Shown here: positions 1 through 9,394 of the stretch, piece after piece
Numbering within the stretch: position 1 is the first letter of the stretch
Layout: every line of letters begins with the position of its first letter
From: Microbulbifer sp. TB1203
Lineage (GTDB): Bacteria > Pseudomonadota > Gammaproteobacteria > Pseudomonadales > Cellvibrionaceae
Assembly (NCBI RefSeq): GCF_030997045.1
Contig: NZ_CP116899.1
Coordinates: 5,313,579-5,377,578 of the forward strand
Reading direction: 5' to 3'
DNA: 64,000 nucleotides
Made by a program: the position numbers and the translations under genes
Notes under the pieces: generated by a model
Database searches by the model: none
Told to the model about the DNA's origin: nothing
Seen by the model: only the letters and a program-made list of their open reading frames with translations

Positions 1-580
1 AAATGATGTCGGGGCCGTCGCCGGAGCGCATGGACCAGTAGAGCATGTAGCGTTCGCTTTCCGGGTCGTAGATGGTCTGTGGTGCCCAGACCCGGTCCAC
101 ATCCCCGAATTCCTCGGGGAAGGTCTGCGGGATATTGACGATGCTGGACGTCCAGTGGATCAGGTCATCGGACTTCATCATTACCATGGCGTAGTTGAAC
201 CAGCCTTGCCCGGGTACCGTCATCAGGTCCGTGACCGTCATATAGAAGCTGCCGTCGGCGCCCCTAAGGATATGCGGATCCCGTACGCCGCCGGAGGAAC
301 TGATGCGCTTCGAGTCGATAATGGGCTTGTTGCCATTGAGTGTCCGGTAGTGATAGCCGTCCCAGCTCAGGGCGTAGCGGATGGCCTCCTCACCGGGGTC
401 GTTGCCGAGGAAATAGGTGAACAGGTAGGCCGAATAAGGAGTTTCTTCCTTCCGGGGGCTGGGGCTATCGGCGCAGCCGCTGGAGAGCAGGCCGGTCGCG
501 GCCAGCAGGATAAGGATTGCGGAACGGAATCCTCGCGGTCCGCGGGCATCCCAAAGGCCTCGTCTATATATTATTTTCAT
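1..580 (-). CDS. GH43-type glycosidase lipoprotein, truncated by window edge
   Basis: The minus strand is open from an ATG at 580 to the left edge, giving about 193 residues without the C-terminus. The N-terminus is a lipoprotein signal (hydrophobic stretch followed by SSGC, Cys at about residue 36), so the enzyme is probably membrane-anchored in the periplasm or at the surface. The motif GGVRDPHILRG holds the general-base Asp expected of the five-bladed propeller, and VWAPQTIYDPES follows, as in GH43. It is paralogous to the divergent gene at 1215: both share the pattern YLF..F..., GVRDP.I.R and WAP. The family cleaves arabinofuranosides, xylosides or galactosides; the linkage cannot be read from this half protein. 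The acid Glu lies beyond the window edge. Confidence 0.8.
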   Translation of the reverse strand, partial: MKIIYRRGLWDARGPRGFRSAILILLAATGLLSSGCADSPSPRKEETPYSAYLFTYFLGNDPGEEAIRYALSWDGYHYRTLNGNKPIIDSKRISSSGGVRDPHILRGADGSFYMTVTDLMTVPGQGWFNYAMVMMKSDDLIHWTSSIVNIPQTFPEEFGDVDRVWAPQTIYDPESERYMLYWSMRSGDGPDII

Positions 581-752
581 TGATTTCTCATTCCATCGCT
601 GAGTTGTGGGATCGACGGTACCAAGCGGTGCTTCGCCAAGATCGGAGACTCAAACCGGCTCTTCAGTCCGAAATTGTTTGAAACTGCTTTCATTCTGACT
701 CAGGGTTTGTTTGCTGTAATTATGTAATAGTATGATAAATACTACATAAAAA

Positions 753-764
753 TCTATCGCTAAC
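753..764. promoter_or_regulatory. Degenerate LacI-type operator
   Basis: TCTATCGCTAAC matches the GTTATCGATAAC palindrome at 941 at 9 of 12 positions and sits in the same flanking sequence. It is the copy nearest the minus-strand GH43 gene that starts at 580. Confidence 0.4.
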
Positions 765-940
765 TCAATCTCTCAATGAGTGTGTCAGTGGATACGAGGC
801 AAGTTCACCGGTTGGGGAGACTGAAACTGACTCCCCGGTCAGAAGGAGTCGTGAAACTGCTTCTCTTGATAGCCACCCCACTGTATAGGCTTGTTAGCCG
901 TAATCACATATTATAATATGACAAATACTATATATAAAAT

Positions 941-952
941 GTTATCGATAAC
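941..952. promoter_or_regulatory. LacI-type operator upstream of GH43
   Basis: GTTATCGATAAC is a perfect 12-base palindrome with a central CG, typical of LacI-family operators. The same sequence, or one with one change, occurs at 26473, 33406, 35346 and 37188, always upstream of GH or receptor genes. It lies 263 bases before the GH43 gene at 1215. Confidence 0.7.
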
Positions 953-1214
953 TAAATCTTTCCCTCATAGAGATGGAAGCCCCCTCCATTGGCTTCCAGA
1001 TAAGAATATAGAGAGGATGAAGGTGAACATAGCGATGGTGAATACAGGGGCATCGGGCATCTCGCGGGCCCCAGTGCCCGGCCCTACCGACCCCCTATCG
1101 CGACGAGCGCTCCACCGTGGAGCTGGTCAATGTGATCCAATGTCACGCCGTCGAGAAAACCCGTTTCACGAGGAAGTGTCAGATTTCCCCTTATTGAATC
1201 GAAAGTAGCACATT

Positions 1215-2225
1215 ATGAAAAAAAAACTTCTCACCCTGTTAGCCTGTTGCCTTGGCATTACCGCGTGCACTGGCGATGATGATATTGGCGGCTACCTCTT
1301 CGTCACCTTCCGTGGTGAAGCCACCCCGATGACCGAACAGGTCTACTTCATGACCAGCGAAAACGGCCAGGACTGGAAAGCGCTGAACGACGCGGAGCCA
1401 GTACTGACCAGCGGCGTTGGTGAGAAAGGCGTTCGCGACCCCTACATTATCCGCTCGAATGACAATAGAAAGTTCTATCTGGTCGCTACCGACCTTTCAA
1501 TCAACTTGAACCCTGATTGGGGGCGGGCCCAAACCGCCGCCAGTCAGTCCATCGTTATCTGGGAGTCTGAAGATCTGGTGAACTGGTCCGAGCCGCGTCT
1601 GGTTAAGGTGGCGCCGGATAACGCCGGCAACACCTGGGCCCCTGAAGTCGTCTATGACGAGGGAAACGAGACGTATATGGTGTTCTGGGCCTCCAAGACC
1701 GCGGATGACAACTATTCAAAGCAACGCATCTGGGCGGTTCGCACCAAGGATTTCGAGACGTTTAGCGAACCCTTTGTCTATATCGAAAAGCCGACCACCG
1801 TCATAGACACGACCATCGTCAAAGAAGGTGACACCTACTACCGGTTTACCAAAGACGAAAAGTATAAGGCCATTACGATGGAACGCAGCGAGCAACTGAT
1901 GACCGGCTGGGAAGACATCGAGGGTTTCACGCTCAAGTCACTGCAGGGTTACGAAGGCCCCACCAGCTTTGTCATTGAACAACCCCATGATGACAAGCCC
2001 GCCAAATGGACCCTGCTGCTCGACTACTACAGCCAGGGCAAGGGCTACCAGGCGTTTGTCACCGACGACTTAAGCAGTGGCGAGTTCGAAGAAGGAGAGC
2101 CCATGAACTTTCCCTTTGACCCCGTACGCCACGGATCTGTGCTGACCCTCACCACCGAGGAATTTAGCCGACTCCAAGAGGCGGACAAGAACGACGCCTT
2201 CACGGTAGGCGGCGAAGAACTGTAA
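1215..2225 (+). CDS. GH43-family glycosidase lipoprotein
   Basis: 336 residues. A lipoprotein signal ends at GITAC (Cys18). GVRDPYIIRS supplies the general-base Asp, NTWAPEVVYD the blade usually carrying the pKa-modulating region, and YEGPTSF the likely general-acid Glu, so this is a single-domain five-bladed propeller. It probably removes arabinofuranose, xylose or galactose side chains in the periplasm; specificity is not assignable by eye. It is divergent from a paralogue at 1-580 and is followed after 19 bases by a GH31 gene, so the two are probably co-transcribed. The operator palindrome at 941 suggests control by the LacI protein encoded at 32085. Confidence 0.85.
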   Translation: MKKKLLTLLACCLGITACTGDDDIGGYLFVTFRGEATPMTEQVYFMTSENGQDWKALNDAEPVLTSGVGEKGVRDPYIIRSNDNRKFYLVATDLSINLNPDWGRAQTAASQSIVIWESEDLVNWSEPRLVKVAPDNAGNTWAPEVVYDEGNETYMVFWASKTADDNYSKQRIWAVRTKDFETFSEPFVYIEKPTTVIDTTIVKEGDTYYRFTKDEKYKAITMERSEQLMTGWEDIEGFTLKSLQGYEGPTSFVIEQPHDDKPAKWTLLLDYYSQGKGYQAFVTDDLSSGEFEEGEPMNFPFDPVRHGSVLTLTTEEFSRLQEADKNDAFTVGGEEL

Positions 2226-2244
2226 TTTGATCGAGGGACTCACC

Positions 2245-5196
2245 ATGAAAAAAAAGATTGACCTGGTGGCGGCCATCGCTGCCATTGCAGTCGGGGTCGC
2301 GTCATGTACAACGGAACCACCGCCCCCGGCTTCCGGCCTCGACGCAAACGGCCACCTTGTATCCCTGCTGCAGAAAGGTGATGGCAAGTTCGATTACCGG
2401 CGTTTTCCCGATGGGGTGCAAATCCGTCTTGGTGATACCGTCAAAAACATCATTTTCTACGGCCCCAGGACAGTCAGGGTAAACACTAACCTGGGGGAAA
2501 ACTACTGGCAGCACCCGAGCCTGGTGGTCATCGACCAGCCTGATCCCATAGCCTTCGAGCTGGAGGACGGCGGCACCACGCTCAAACTCGCCTCCGAGGA
2601 GCTGTCGATAGAGATTGATAAGCACAGCGGCTCGCTGAGTTTCAGCGACGCAAACGGCAAGCTCTACACCCGGGAATCGGCCCGCGCGCCCCAGCGCATC
2701 GAAAAGGTCGAGATCGCCGATGCGCCAAGCTACGAAGTGTCTAACACCTTCTCCCTCAAACAGGATGAAGCCATCTACGGATTCGGTTATATCCATGAGA
2801 CAGAGATCGACCGCGGGGCCCAGGAGTCGCTGTTGAACCGCCGCAACCAGGAGCTGCTGCTGGTTCAAACCAATGTGGGTAGTGTCATCCCCGTGATGAT
2901 GTCCACGGAGAACTACGGCGTCCTCTGGGATACCTACTCCGCAATGAAGTTCAAGGACAATGCCGAAGGCGCGACCCTGTGGGCCGAGAGCGCACCCGGT
3001 GGCGTGGATTACTATTTCATGGCCGGGGACGATATGGACGACGTGGTCTCCGCCTACCGAGACCTGACCGGTGACGCGCCCATGTACCCCAAGCAGGCTT
3101 TCGGCCTGTTTATGAGTAAGGAGCGCTATCCGACGCAGGAACGTATTGTGGAAGTTGCCCGTACCTTTCGCGAGGAGGGCTTTCCGCTCGATTACATCGT
3201 GCAGGACTGGCAGTACTGGGGCGGCGGCACGTGGGGCGGCGAATGGGATGGCAATTGGAGCGGCATGATCTGGGACCCGGAGCGCTTCCCCGAGCCGGAG
3301 GCCATGACCTCGGCGATTCACGACCTCAATATGAAGCTGATGATTTCCATTTGGCCGTCGGTGGGTAACGACACGCCCCTCGCTGCCGAGCTGGACAGCC
3401 ACGGCCTGCGCTTCGAACCCCTGCACTGGATTTCAAAAAAGGCGCGCATCTACGATGCCTTCAGCGAACAGGGCCGGGAAATCTACTTCAAGCATGTGAA
3501 AGCTGGTCTGCTGGACAAGGGTGTCGATGCACTGTGGATGGACGGCACGGAGGTGGAAGTGGGGTCCGCCTGTTGGGACCCCGGCAAAGTGGCGGTGGAT
3601 ATCAAAAGCCTGGGTAACAACGCCATGGGCGATTTCTCCCGCTACTTGAACCCCTACACCCTGATGACCACCATGGGCACTTACGACGGTCAGCGTGCCA
3701 CCAGCAACAAGCGGGTATTTACCCTGACCCGTTCGGCCTGGGCGGGCGCACAACGCACGGCGGCGGCCTCCTGGTCCGGCGATACGCACGCCAGTTGGGA
3801 TACGCTTCGTCAACAAATCAGCGGCGGCGCCAGCGTCACGATTACGGGTAACCCCTATTGGACCAACGACATCGGAGGCTTTTTCGTGCCCACCTATCCG
3901 GGCGGCGAGAAGAATCCGGCCTACCGCGAATTGTTCACGCGCTGGTTCCAGTATGGTGCCTTCAATCCCATCATGCGTGTGCATGGCACCGACATCGAGC
4001 GCGAACCCTACATTTTCAAGGAGCTGGACCCGGCCGTATACGACGCGCTCAAGCAGGCGGTTGAACTGCGTTACCGCATGCTGCCCTACACCTACAGCCT
4101 GAGCTGGCAGGTCACGGAAAACGACTACACCCTGATGCGCGCGCTGGCGATGGACTTCCCCAAGGACAAGGGGGTGCACAACATCGACGACGCCTTCATG
4201 TACGGTCCCTCCTTGCTGGTACACCCGGTCGCCAGGCCGATGTACCACCTTCAGGACCCGCCCGCCAAGACCATTCCCGGTGCCTACCTGCGCACACCGG
4301 ACGACAAGCCCGGCCTCGCCGGGCAGTACTTCAGCGGGCGCAGCTTCGAGCAACCGGCCGGCAAGGTGGTGGATGCAATGCTGGATCACACCTGGCCGGG
4401 GCCGCCATTGGCCGATTTTCCGCCAGGCCTGTCGAGCCTGAACGACTTTTCCGCGCGCTGGAGCGGCAGCCTGGTCGCGCCGGAAAGCGGCGAGTATGAG
4501 ATCGGCCTGGAAGGCGATGACGGCTTTGTTCTGTACCTCGATGGTGAAAAGGTCATAGAGGACTGGAAGGGCGGCGGCCGCCGTTACCATGGCGTCAAGC
4601 GCAAGCTGGAGCAGGGCGAGCGCGTGCAGCTCAATATCGAGTACTACCAGGGGGAAGGTGGTCGCAATATCCGCTTGTCCTGGAGGACGCCAAAGGATAT
4701 CGCCGAGCTGGAAAGGAGCCGGCCCAAGTTCGATACCCGCGTCACTACCTACCTGCCCGCCGGCGCCGACTGGTACGACTACTACAGTGGCGAGAAAATC
4801 CGCGGTGGCCGGGAGCACACCCGCGAGGCGCCCCTGGACATCATCCCGCTGTATGTGCGCGCCGGCTCCATCCTGCCCACTGGCCCCTTGCAGCAGTACG
4901 CCACGGAAAAGCCCGACGCGCCCTACGATATTACCGTTTACGCGGGAGCGGATGCGGAATTTACCCTCTATCAGGATGACAACGAGACTTACGACTACGA
5001 GCGCGGCCAGTATGCGACGGTTGCCCTGCGGTGGGACGACGAGAAGAAAATCCTGAATATCGGCGAGCGCCAGGGGAGCTTCGCGGGTATGACCGAAAAG
5101 CGCGAACTGAATGTTCGCCTGGTTTCAAACGGACGCGAAAGCCCACCGGTGCGGAAAGTGGTCTATGACGGCTCGGCCATCAACGTGAGTTTTTGA
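2245..5196 (+). CDS. GH31 alpha-glycosidase (alpha-xylosidase-like) with PA14 domain
   Basis: 983 residues from ATG 2245. This start has GAGG upstream and begins a lipoprotein signal (VGVASC); an in-frame TTG at 2227 would extend it by six residues. The GH31 barrel is clear: nucleophile Asp433 in LWMDGTE and acid/base Asp513 in WSGDTHASW. A PA14 domain (about residues 690-817) is inserted after the barrel, before the C-terminal motif YLPAGADWYDYYSG. Exported GH31 enzymes carrying PA14 modules are commonly xyloglucan alpha-xylosidases, in which the PA14 shapes the subsites for long chains. Alpha-xylosidase is therefore the best guess, with alpha-glucosidase or alpha-galactosidase as alternatives. 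It follows GH43 by 19 bases and is closed by the hairpin at 5202. Confidence 0.9.
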   Translation: MKKKIDLVAAIAAIAVGVASCTTEPPPPASGLDANGHLVSLLQKGDGKFDYRRFPDGVQIRLGDTVKNIIFYGPRTVRVNTNLGENYWQHPSLVVIDQPDPIAFELEDGGTTLKLASEELSIEIDKHSGSLSFSDANGKLYTRESARAPQRIEKVEIADAPSYEVSNTFSLKQDEAIYGFGYIHETEIDRGAQESLLNRRNQELLLVQTNVGSVIPVMMSTENYGVLWDTYSAMKFKDNAEGATLWAESAPGGVDYYFMAGDDMDDVVSAYRDLTGDAPMYPKQAFGLFMSKERYPTQERIVEVARTFREEGFPLDYIVQDWQYWGGGTWGGEWDGNWSGMIWDPERFPEPEAMTSAIHDLNMKLMISIWPSVGNDTPLAAELDSHGLRFEPLHWISKKARIYDAFSEQGREIYFKHVKAGLLDKGVDALWMDGTEVEVGSACWDPGKVAVDIKSLGNNAMGDFSRYLNPYTLMTTMGTYDGQRATSNKRVFTLTRSAWAGAQRTAAASWSGDTHASWDTLRQQISGGASVTITGNPYWTNDIGGFFVPTYPGGEKNPAYRELFTRWFQYGAFNPIMRVHGTDIEREPYIFKELDPAVYDALKQAVELRYRMLPYTYSLSWQVTENDYTLMRALAMDFPKDKGVHNIDDAFMYGPSLLVHPVARPMYHLQDPPAKTIPGAYLRTPDDKPGLAGQYFSGRSFEQPAGKVVDAMLDHTWPGPPLADFPPGLSSLNDFSARWSGSLVAPESGEYEIGLEGDDGFVLYLDGEKVIEDWKGGGRRYHGVKRKLEQGERVQLNIEYYQGEGGRNIRLSWRTPKDIAELERSRPKFDTRVTTYLPAGADWYDYYSGEKIRGGREHTREAPLDIIPLYVRAGSILPTGPLQQYATEKPDAPYDITVYAGADAEFTLYQDDNETYDYERGQYATVALRWDDEKKILNIGERQGSFAGMTEKRELNVRLVSNGRESPPVRKVVYDGSAINVSF

Positions 5197-5201
5197 GAGA
5201 T

Positions 5202-5232
5202 GTAAAGAGGCTCGTTTGGCGAGCCTCTTTAC
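5202..5232 (+). terminator. Terminator hairpin after GH31
   Basis: A perfect 13-bp stem (GTAAAGAGGCTCG / CGAGCCTCTTTAC) around a five-base loop begins 6 bases after the GH31 stop. There is no clean U-run, so it may be a bidirectional or weak terminator. Confidence 0.65.
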
Positions 5233-5354
5233 AGAGGGAAAATCATTAGACGTAACTGCTCACTCCTGAAGGTCGCATCGCGCCGATTCGCCCGAGGCAA
5301 AGCTATTATTTTCGGGATTCCGGAGATAGGGGTTAAAGCCAGGCACTTTGCATT

Positions 5355-8261
5355 ATGAGAATTGAGAATAGCTTCATCGGCACCCTTGTCATGCGTTTCG
5401 CGCTGTGGCCGCTCCTGGCGGTGCTGGCCTCTATCCCAGCACTGGAGGCGCAAGCGATCGATTCGAATTCCCCGAACGCACGCATGTCCCTGAACGGGAC
5501 CTGGCAGCTCGCGCTCGCTCCCACGGAGCAGGATGCGGAAGAACTGGCGGGTTTCCATGAACCCTCGTTTGACGCGACAGCGTTCGCCCCGGTGCCGGTT
5601 CCTTCCAATTGGGCTGTGCTCGGGTATGAAGAGCCGGTCTATCGAGGCTTTCACGGCGACAAGGCCAGCGAGGGCTTTTATGTTCGGGATTTCACGCCGC
5701 CGGCCGCGTGGAAGGCGTCACGGGTGCTGCTGCATTTCGGGGGAGTCTGGTCGTCGGCCGAGGTATGGTTGAACGGCAAGCGGCTCGGTCGCCACGACAG
5801 CGGCTACACGAGCTTCGCGTTCGAAGTGACCGAGGCCCTGAAGGCCGGTGAAAAGAACCGGTTGGCTGTCCGGGTACGACAGGCTACTCGCGAATACACG
5901 CACGACGTCTACGACGACTGGACCTTGGGCGGCATCTTTCGCGACGTCTCACTGGAGGCGATGCCACGTGAACGTTGGCTCGATCGCGTGATTGCCCGGA
6001 CCGAGTTCGATGATTCCTTCAGGGATGCCGATCTGAACCTGAGGATAATGGTCGGCGATACGCATCGGCGCTCCCGGCCGGGCAATGTCGCTAGCCCCGG
6101 CGAGCCCTACGACTTGCGAATCGCACTTTTGTCGAAGGAGGGCGTCGAGGTCGCGCGGCATCAAATGATGATTCCCGCCCACACGTCTACCAGCCGCGAA
6201 ATCCCGCTGAGCCTGCGTGTGAACACCCCCCGCCAGTGGACCGCCGAAACGCCATACCTGTACACACTCCGCGTAGAGCTTCTGGAGAAGGGCGTCATCG
6301 CGCACAGTCGCTCGGAGGGGATCGGCTTTCGGCAGATTTCGACGGAGGGTGGCGTGTTTCGCATCAACGGCCAGGTGGTCAAGCTACGGGGCGTCAACCG
6401 CCATGACCAGCATCCGGACGTGGGACGCGCCACCACCCGCGAGCACTGGGAGCAGGACATCGCTTTGATGAAGGCGGCGAATATCAATTATATCCGCCTG
6501 GCCCACTACCCGCCCGCCAGGGGGTTCGTAGAGCTATGCGATGAGATGGGAATGTATCTGGGCAACGAAGTCTCATTAGGCGGCGGAGGCAGGCTGTACG
6601 ATCCGTCCATGGCGGGTGCCGTCCTGCTGCGTTCCTACGAAACGGTCATGAGGGACATCAATAGCCCGTCGATCGTGTATTGGTCGATTGGGAACGAAAA
6701 TCCGCTAACCGACCTTCTGCTCGCGTCCGCGCGCACAGTGAAGGGCCTCGACCCGACGCGGCCGATCCTCCTGCCCTGGCGGGCGGAGGAGTGGCTGCCT
6801 CCGGAGATCGACATTCTCGCTCCACACTATTGGCAACCCCAGGAGTACGATCAGCTGGCTGGCCGCTCTGCGCGGCCGGTGATCACGACCGAATATACGC
6901 ACGCCTACGGCACGCACGGCTTCGGCGGATTGGAGGCGCGGTGGAAGGCGTTGACCCGGCACCCGGCGGGAGCTGGCGCCGCCATCTGGGTTTGGGCCGA
7001 TCAAGCGATCAGGATGCCGACGGCCAAAAAGGGCGAGTTGGGTGACGAGTATCTGCGGCTCACGACGGACGGGTGGGACGGTCTCGTGGATGCCGACCGG
7101 AACCCGAGCCGCGACTACTGGGAGGCGAAAGCGGTCTACGCCCAGGTTTATCCCGAGGTCGACGAGATCCGCTTCGTGCCCGGCCAGAAGTCGGCGCGGA
7201 TTCCGATTCGCAACGACTACGATTTCACCGACCTCAAAGCCGTAAAGGTCGCTTGGTCGATCTTCGAGGATGACCGCGAGCTCGCTGCCGGAACCAGCGA
7301 GTTGGCGGGACAGCCTCATGCGACATCGCCGTTCGAGCTGCCGCTCGAAGCGGTGCAGTCGATCCGGCCCGGGAAGGCGTACTACGCGTGGCTCGTTTTC
7401 GCGGACGCCAACGGGGCCGAGATCACCCGCGAGAGCGTCGAGTTGGTCCCCAATGTTACGGCTGGCGATCGGCACCCTGCGTCGTATCCAATCTCGGTCA
7501 CGCGCGGCGAAACTGTCGCGATCAGTGCCGGGCCGAGTCGTTACGAGTTCGACCCGAAGACAGGACACCTGGTCTCCGCCAGCTCGAACGGTAAGCGCTT
7601 GATCACGGACCTGCGTCCGGTCATTTGGCGTGAGCTCGATACGAGCGAGGTCTTCGTCATAGGCGAAGCCGCGGCCAGGGAGGCCGCCGACCTCAATCAA
7701 TACGAGCCGGTTGCGACGGCATGGGAACTGCGGGAAACGGAGGACGGCGTCGCGATCAGCACCGAAGTCGACTATGTGGTGGATGCCAGGAATCGCTTTG
7801 CCGCGACCTACCGGTACTCGGTGGCACGGGATGGGAATCTTCGTTTGCAGTACGAGATTCTGCCGGACGTGGTGGTCCCCGCTGTGCCGGTGGTGGGTAT
7901 GGCCATTGAGTCCGTGCCCGAGCTGAATCAGCTCCGGTGGTTCGGATTGGGCCCGCACGACGCCTATCCAAACAAGAGGTCGGCCCCGATTCTCGGCGTC
8001 TGGGATGGCGGAAGTGCCGGTTCGGAAGCCGTCGGCACCAAGGCTATGAGATGGCTGGAGCGTACCGGTTCGCCAGGGGGATTTCGCGTGACTGGCGTCG
8101 GGTATTTCGAACGCGGCCTGGACGATCCCCACAGCGTGCGGATATTGTCCGGTGTGCTCGGTCGGCCGGAGAAGCGCCGCGAAGCGGACGAATCCGTCCC
8201 GCCGTTGAGAACCGGGACGGGCGAGCCTTTCGTTGGTGAACTGACTCTTTCACTGCGATGA
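5355..8261 (+). CDS. GH2 beta-galactosidase-family enzyme, exported
   Basis: 968 residues from ATG 5355. A second ATG at 5391 gives a tidier signal peptide (ending ALEAQA), and neither start has a strong ribosome site. Domains in order: jelly-roll sugar-binding domain (FGGVWSSAEVWLNGKRLG), immunoglobulin-like domain, TIM barrel and C-terminal beta-sandwich of the small-chain type with WFGLGPHDAYPNK. Acid/base Glu448 lies in WSIGNENP and nucleophile Glu513 in ITTEYTHAYGTHG. The architecture is that of long LacZ-like beta-galactosidases, but exported, so it likely removes beta-galactose (or related) units from imported oligosaccharides. It stands alone between a terminator and a repeat-rich debris region. 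Confidence 0.88.
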   Translation: MRIENSFIGTLVMRFALWPLLAVLASIPALEAQAIDSNSPNARMSLNGTWQLALAPTEQDAEELAGFHEPSFDATAFAPVPVPSNWAVLGYEEPVYRGFHGDKASEGFYVRDFTPPAAWKASRVLLHFGGVWSSAEVWLNGKRLGRHDSGYTSFAFEVTEALKAGEKNRLAVRVRQATREYTHDVYDDWTLGGIFRDVSLEAMPRERWLDRVIARTEFDDSFRDADLNLRIMVGDTHRRSRPGNVASPGEPYDLRIALLSKEGVEVARHQMMIPAHTSTSREIPLSLRVNTPRQWTAETPYLYTLRVELLEKGVIAHSRSEGIGFRQISTEGGVFRINGQVVKLRGVNRHDQHPDVGRATTREHWEQDIALMKAANINYIRLAHYPPARGFVELCDEMGMYLGNEVSLGGGGRLYDPSMAGAVLLRSYETVMRDINSPSIVYWSIGNENPLTDLLLASARTVKGLDPTRPILLPWRAEEWLPPEIDILAPHYWQPQEYDQLAGRSARPVITTEYTHAYGTHGFGGLEARWKALTRHPAGAGAAIWVWADQAIRMPTAKKGELGDEYLRLTTDGWDGLVDADRNPSRDYWEAKAVYAQVYPEVDEIRFVPGQKSARIPIRNDYDFTDLKAVKVAWSIFEDDRELAAGTSELAGQPHATSPFELPLEAVQSIRPGKAYYAWLVFADANGAEITRESVELVPNVTAGDRHPASYPISVTRGETVAISAGPSRYEFDPKTGHLVSASSNGKRLITDLRPVIWRELDTSEVFVIGEAAAREAADLNQYEPVATAWELRETEDGVAISTEVDYVVDARNRFAATYRYSVARDGNLRLQYEILPDVVVPAVPVVGMAIESVPELNQLRWFGLGPHDAYPNKRSAPILGVWDGGSAGSEAVGTKAMRWLERTGSPGGFRVTGVGYFERGLDDPHSVRILSGVLGRPEKRREADESVPPLRTGTGEPFVGELTLSLR

Positions 8262-8355
8262 AAAGAGCCGTGATCGAGAGTTCGGTTAGGTGTTAATGCG
8301 AAGTTCTGATCGTTCCAGTCTGTAGGCACCCTGTTTCAAATCAGACGCTCATATT

Positions 8356-8461
8356 CGTCATACCGGCGCATGCCGGTATCCAGTTCACTGGCATCCGGGC
8401 ATCCGGGCATCCGGGCATCCGGGCATCCGGGCATCCGGGTTCCGGCTTGCGCCGGAACGAC
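8356..8461. repeat. REP-like palindromic repeat
   Basis: CGTCATACCGGCGCATGCCGG and the palindrome GTTCCGGCTTGCGCCGGAAC flank an 8-base tandem array. A related copy without the array lies at 63612-63684. Such intergenic palindromes are common dispersed elements in proteobacteria. Confidence 0.75.
8391..8438. repeat. Six perfect tandem copies of an 8-base unit
   Basis: GCATCCGG is repeated six times without change inside the REP-like element. It is probably a slippage-prone expansion; there is no gene across it and no spacer structure. Confidence 0.9.
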
Positions 8462-8631
8462 CAGATCGACCGCTTTGGCCAGTTGCAGGAGTGGCTGTAC
8501 GATCTTGACGATCACCATCCCCACGTCTCCCATCTGGATGGCCCTCTATCCCAGTAACCAGATTTCGCCTCACCGCACGCCATTGCTGTTCGAGGCGGCG
8601 CGTATCTCCCTGGAGCATCGTGCTGGGCGGC
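8462..8631 (+). pseudogene. GH95 fucosidase fragment, frameshifted
   Basis: One frame (8462-8542) reads GQLQEWLYDLDDHHPHVSHL. A second frame from 8539 reads LYPSNQISPHRTPLLFEAAR and then ISLEHRAG. Joined, they match the late-barrel region of GH95 (EW...D...HVSHLYGLYPSNQISP...EAAR.SLEHR). Only about 57 codons survive, cut on the left by a REP-like repeat and broken by a frameshift near 8540. GH95 enzymes are alpha-1,2-L-fucosidases or alpha-L-galactosidases, so the remnant fits the fucose theme of the locus. Identification is by motif recall. Confidence 0.7.
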
Positions 8632-8703
8632 ACTTGCCCCTTGCGGGTACACGGCGATTTGCAGGCACTGACACTGCAGTGAAGGAGCCGCAGTGGGAAA
8701 GTT

Positions 8704-8830
8704 TTAACTCAAGTTTCGGAGTTCAGATCGGGGGCTAGGGGCCGTATGGCCCTTTGCGAGACACGGGCTAGGCGCCCCCCTGTGAATACTTCCTTTACGC
8801 TCTCCGCGGCCATCCATGGCGGTCGTATCC
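8704..8830. repeat. Partial copy of a dispersed inverted-repeat element
   Basis: It starts TAACTCAAGTTTCGGAGTTC, identical to the left end of the element at 29747, and shares the GGGCTAGGCGCCCCC core. No right-hand terminal repeat is found, so the copy is truncated or diverged. Confidence 0.55.
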
Positions 8831-8982
8831 TCCCAGACACTTGCATTTGCAAAGTTTTCAATATTAATATGACTAATATGACAGGATGGTATGGCCTTTT
8901 ATAGGTGATACCAAAATTGGACGTTGTATTGTCACAGAAAGCCGCGGGCCCATATTGCCTATAAATGCGGAGATAAATTGAT

Positions 8983-9264
8983 ATGGAGCATCTCACCCCT
9001 CGTAGCTTTCCCGCGGCAGTGGCCCTTCTTCTGTATCTGCTTTGCCCAGCTGCCAGCGCGACTCACTCTCCAGGTCTCTACCTGAGGAATGCCCAATCAC
9101 TTAATGAAGACTGGAAATATCCGGTCGTTCCCTACGAAACCGGGTATTACGATTATCGCTGGATGGCGCGTGACCAGGCAGATAGCCCCGGCGGGGCGCA
9201 TTCTTCATATCCCGCTGAAAAATATTGGTCGAGTGGCAGGGCCACTATGCCTCTGGGCCAATAA
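8983..9264 (+). pseudogene. GH2 N-terminal remnant
   Basis: 93 codons: a signal peptide (ending AASA) and then SLNEDWKYPVVPYETGYYDY, followed by RW and RDQAD. This is the opening of a GH2 beta-glycosidase jelly-roll domain (pattern LNG.WKY..DPYETGYYDYR). The frame ends at 9264, where such enzymes should continue for 500 or more residues. No continuation was recognised in the other frames before the receptor gene at 9457, so it is a truncated relic. Confidence 0.65.
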
Positions 9265-9394
9265 TCTTCTTCTTCCAGTTGTAGACAGAAGAGAAGATGT
9301 ATGGAGCGTCAAAGTGGCCAACGCAGTAATGGAGGAGGTGGGGCAGGGAAGTTTAGCAGTATCGGCCCGCTAATTTCAGGACCAGGGGCAGAAT

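Larger units (their letters stand above)
581..1214. other. Divergent intergenic region with two related promoter modules
   Basis: No convincing gene. Two stretches (about 715-775 and 895-965) are related to each other and to 26427-26500. Each has an AT-rich core with a TATGAYAAATA-like string followed by an operator-like palindrome. The short open frame at 891-1208 starts inside the promoter module and has no recognisable protein features. Confidence 0.6.

Noticed and set aside
155..583. Plus-strand open frame over the left edge
   Set aside because: It is the antisense shadow of the minus-strand GH43 lipoprotein, whose signal peptide and catalytic motif are plain.
891..1208. 105-codon open frame before the first complete GH43
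   Set aside because: It starts within the promoter module, runs through the operator, and reads as low-information sequence.
8391..8438. Possible CRISPR array
   Set aside because: The repeats are 8 bases, directly abutting and without spacers; this is a simple tandem repeat inside a REP-like element.
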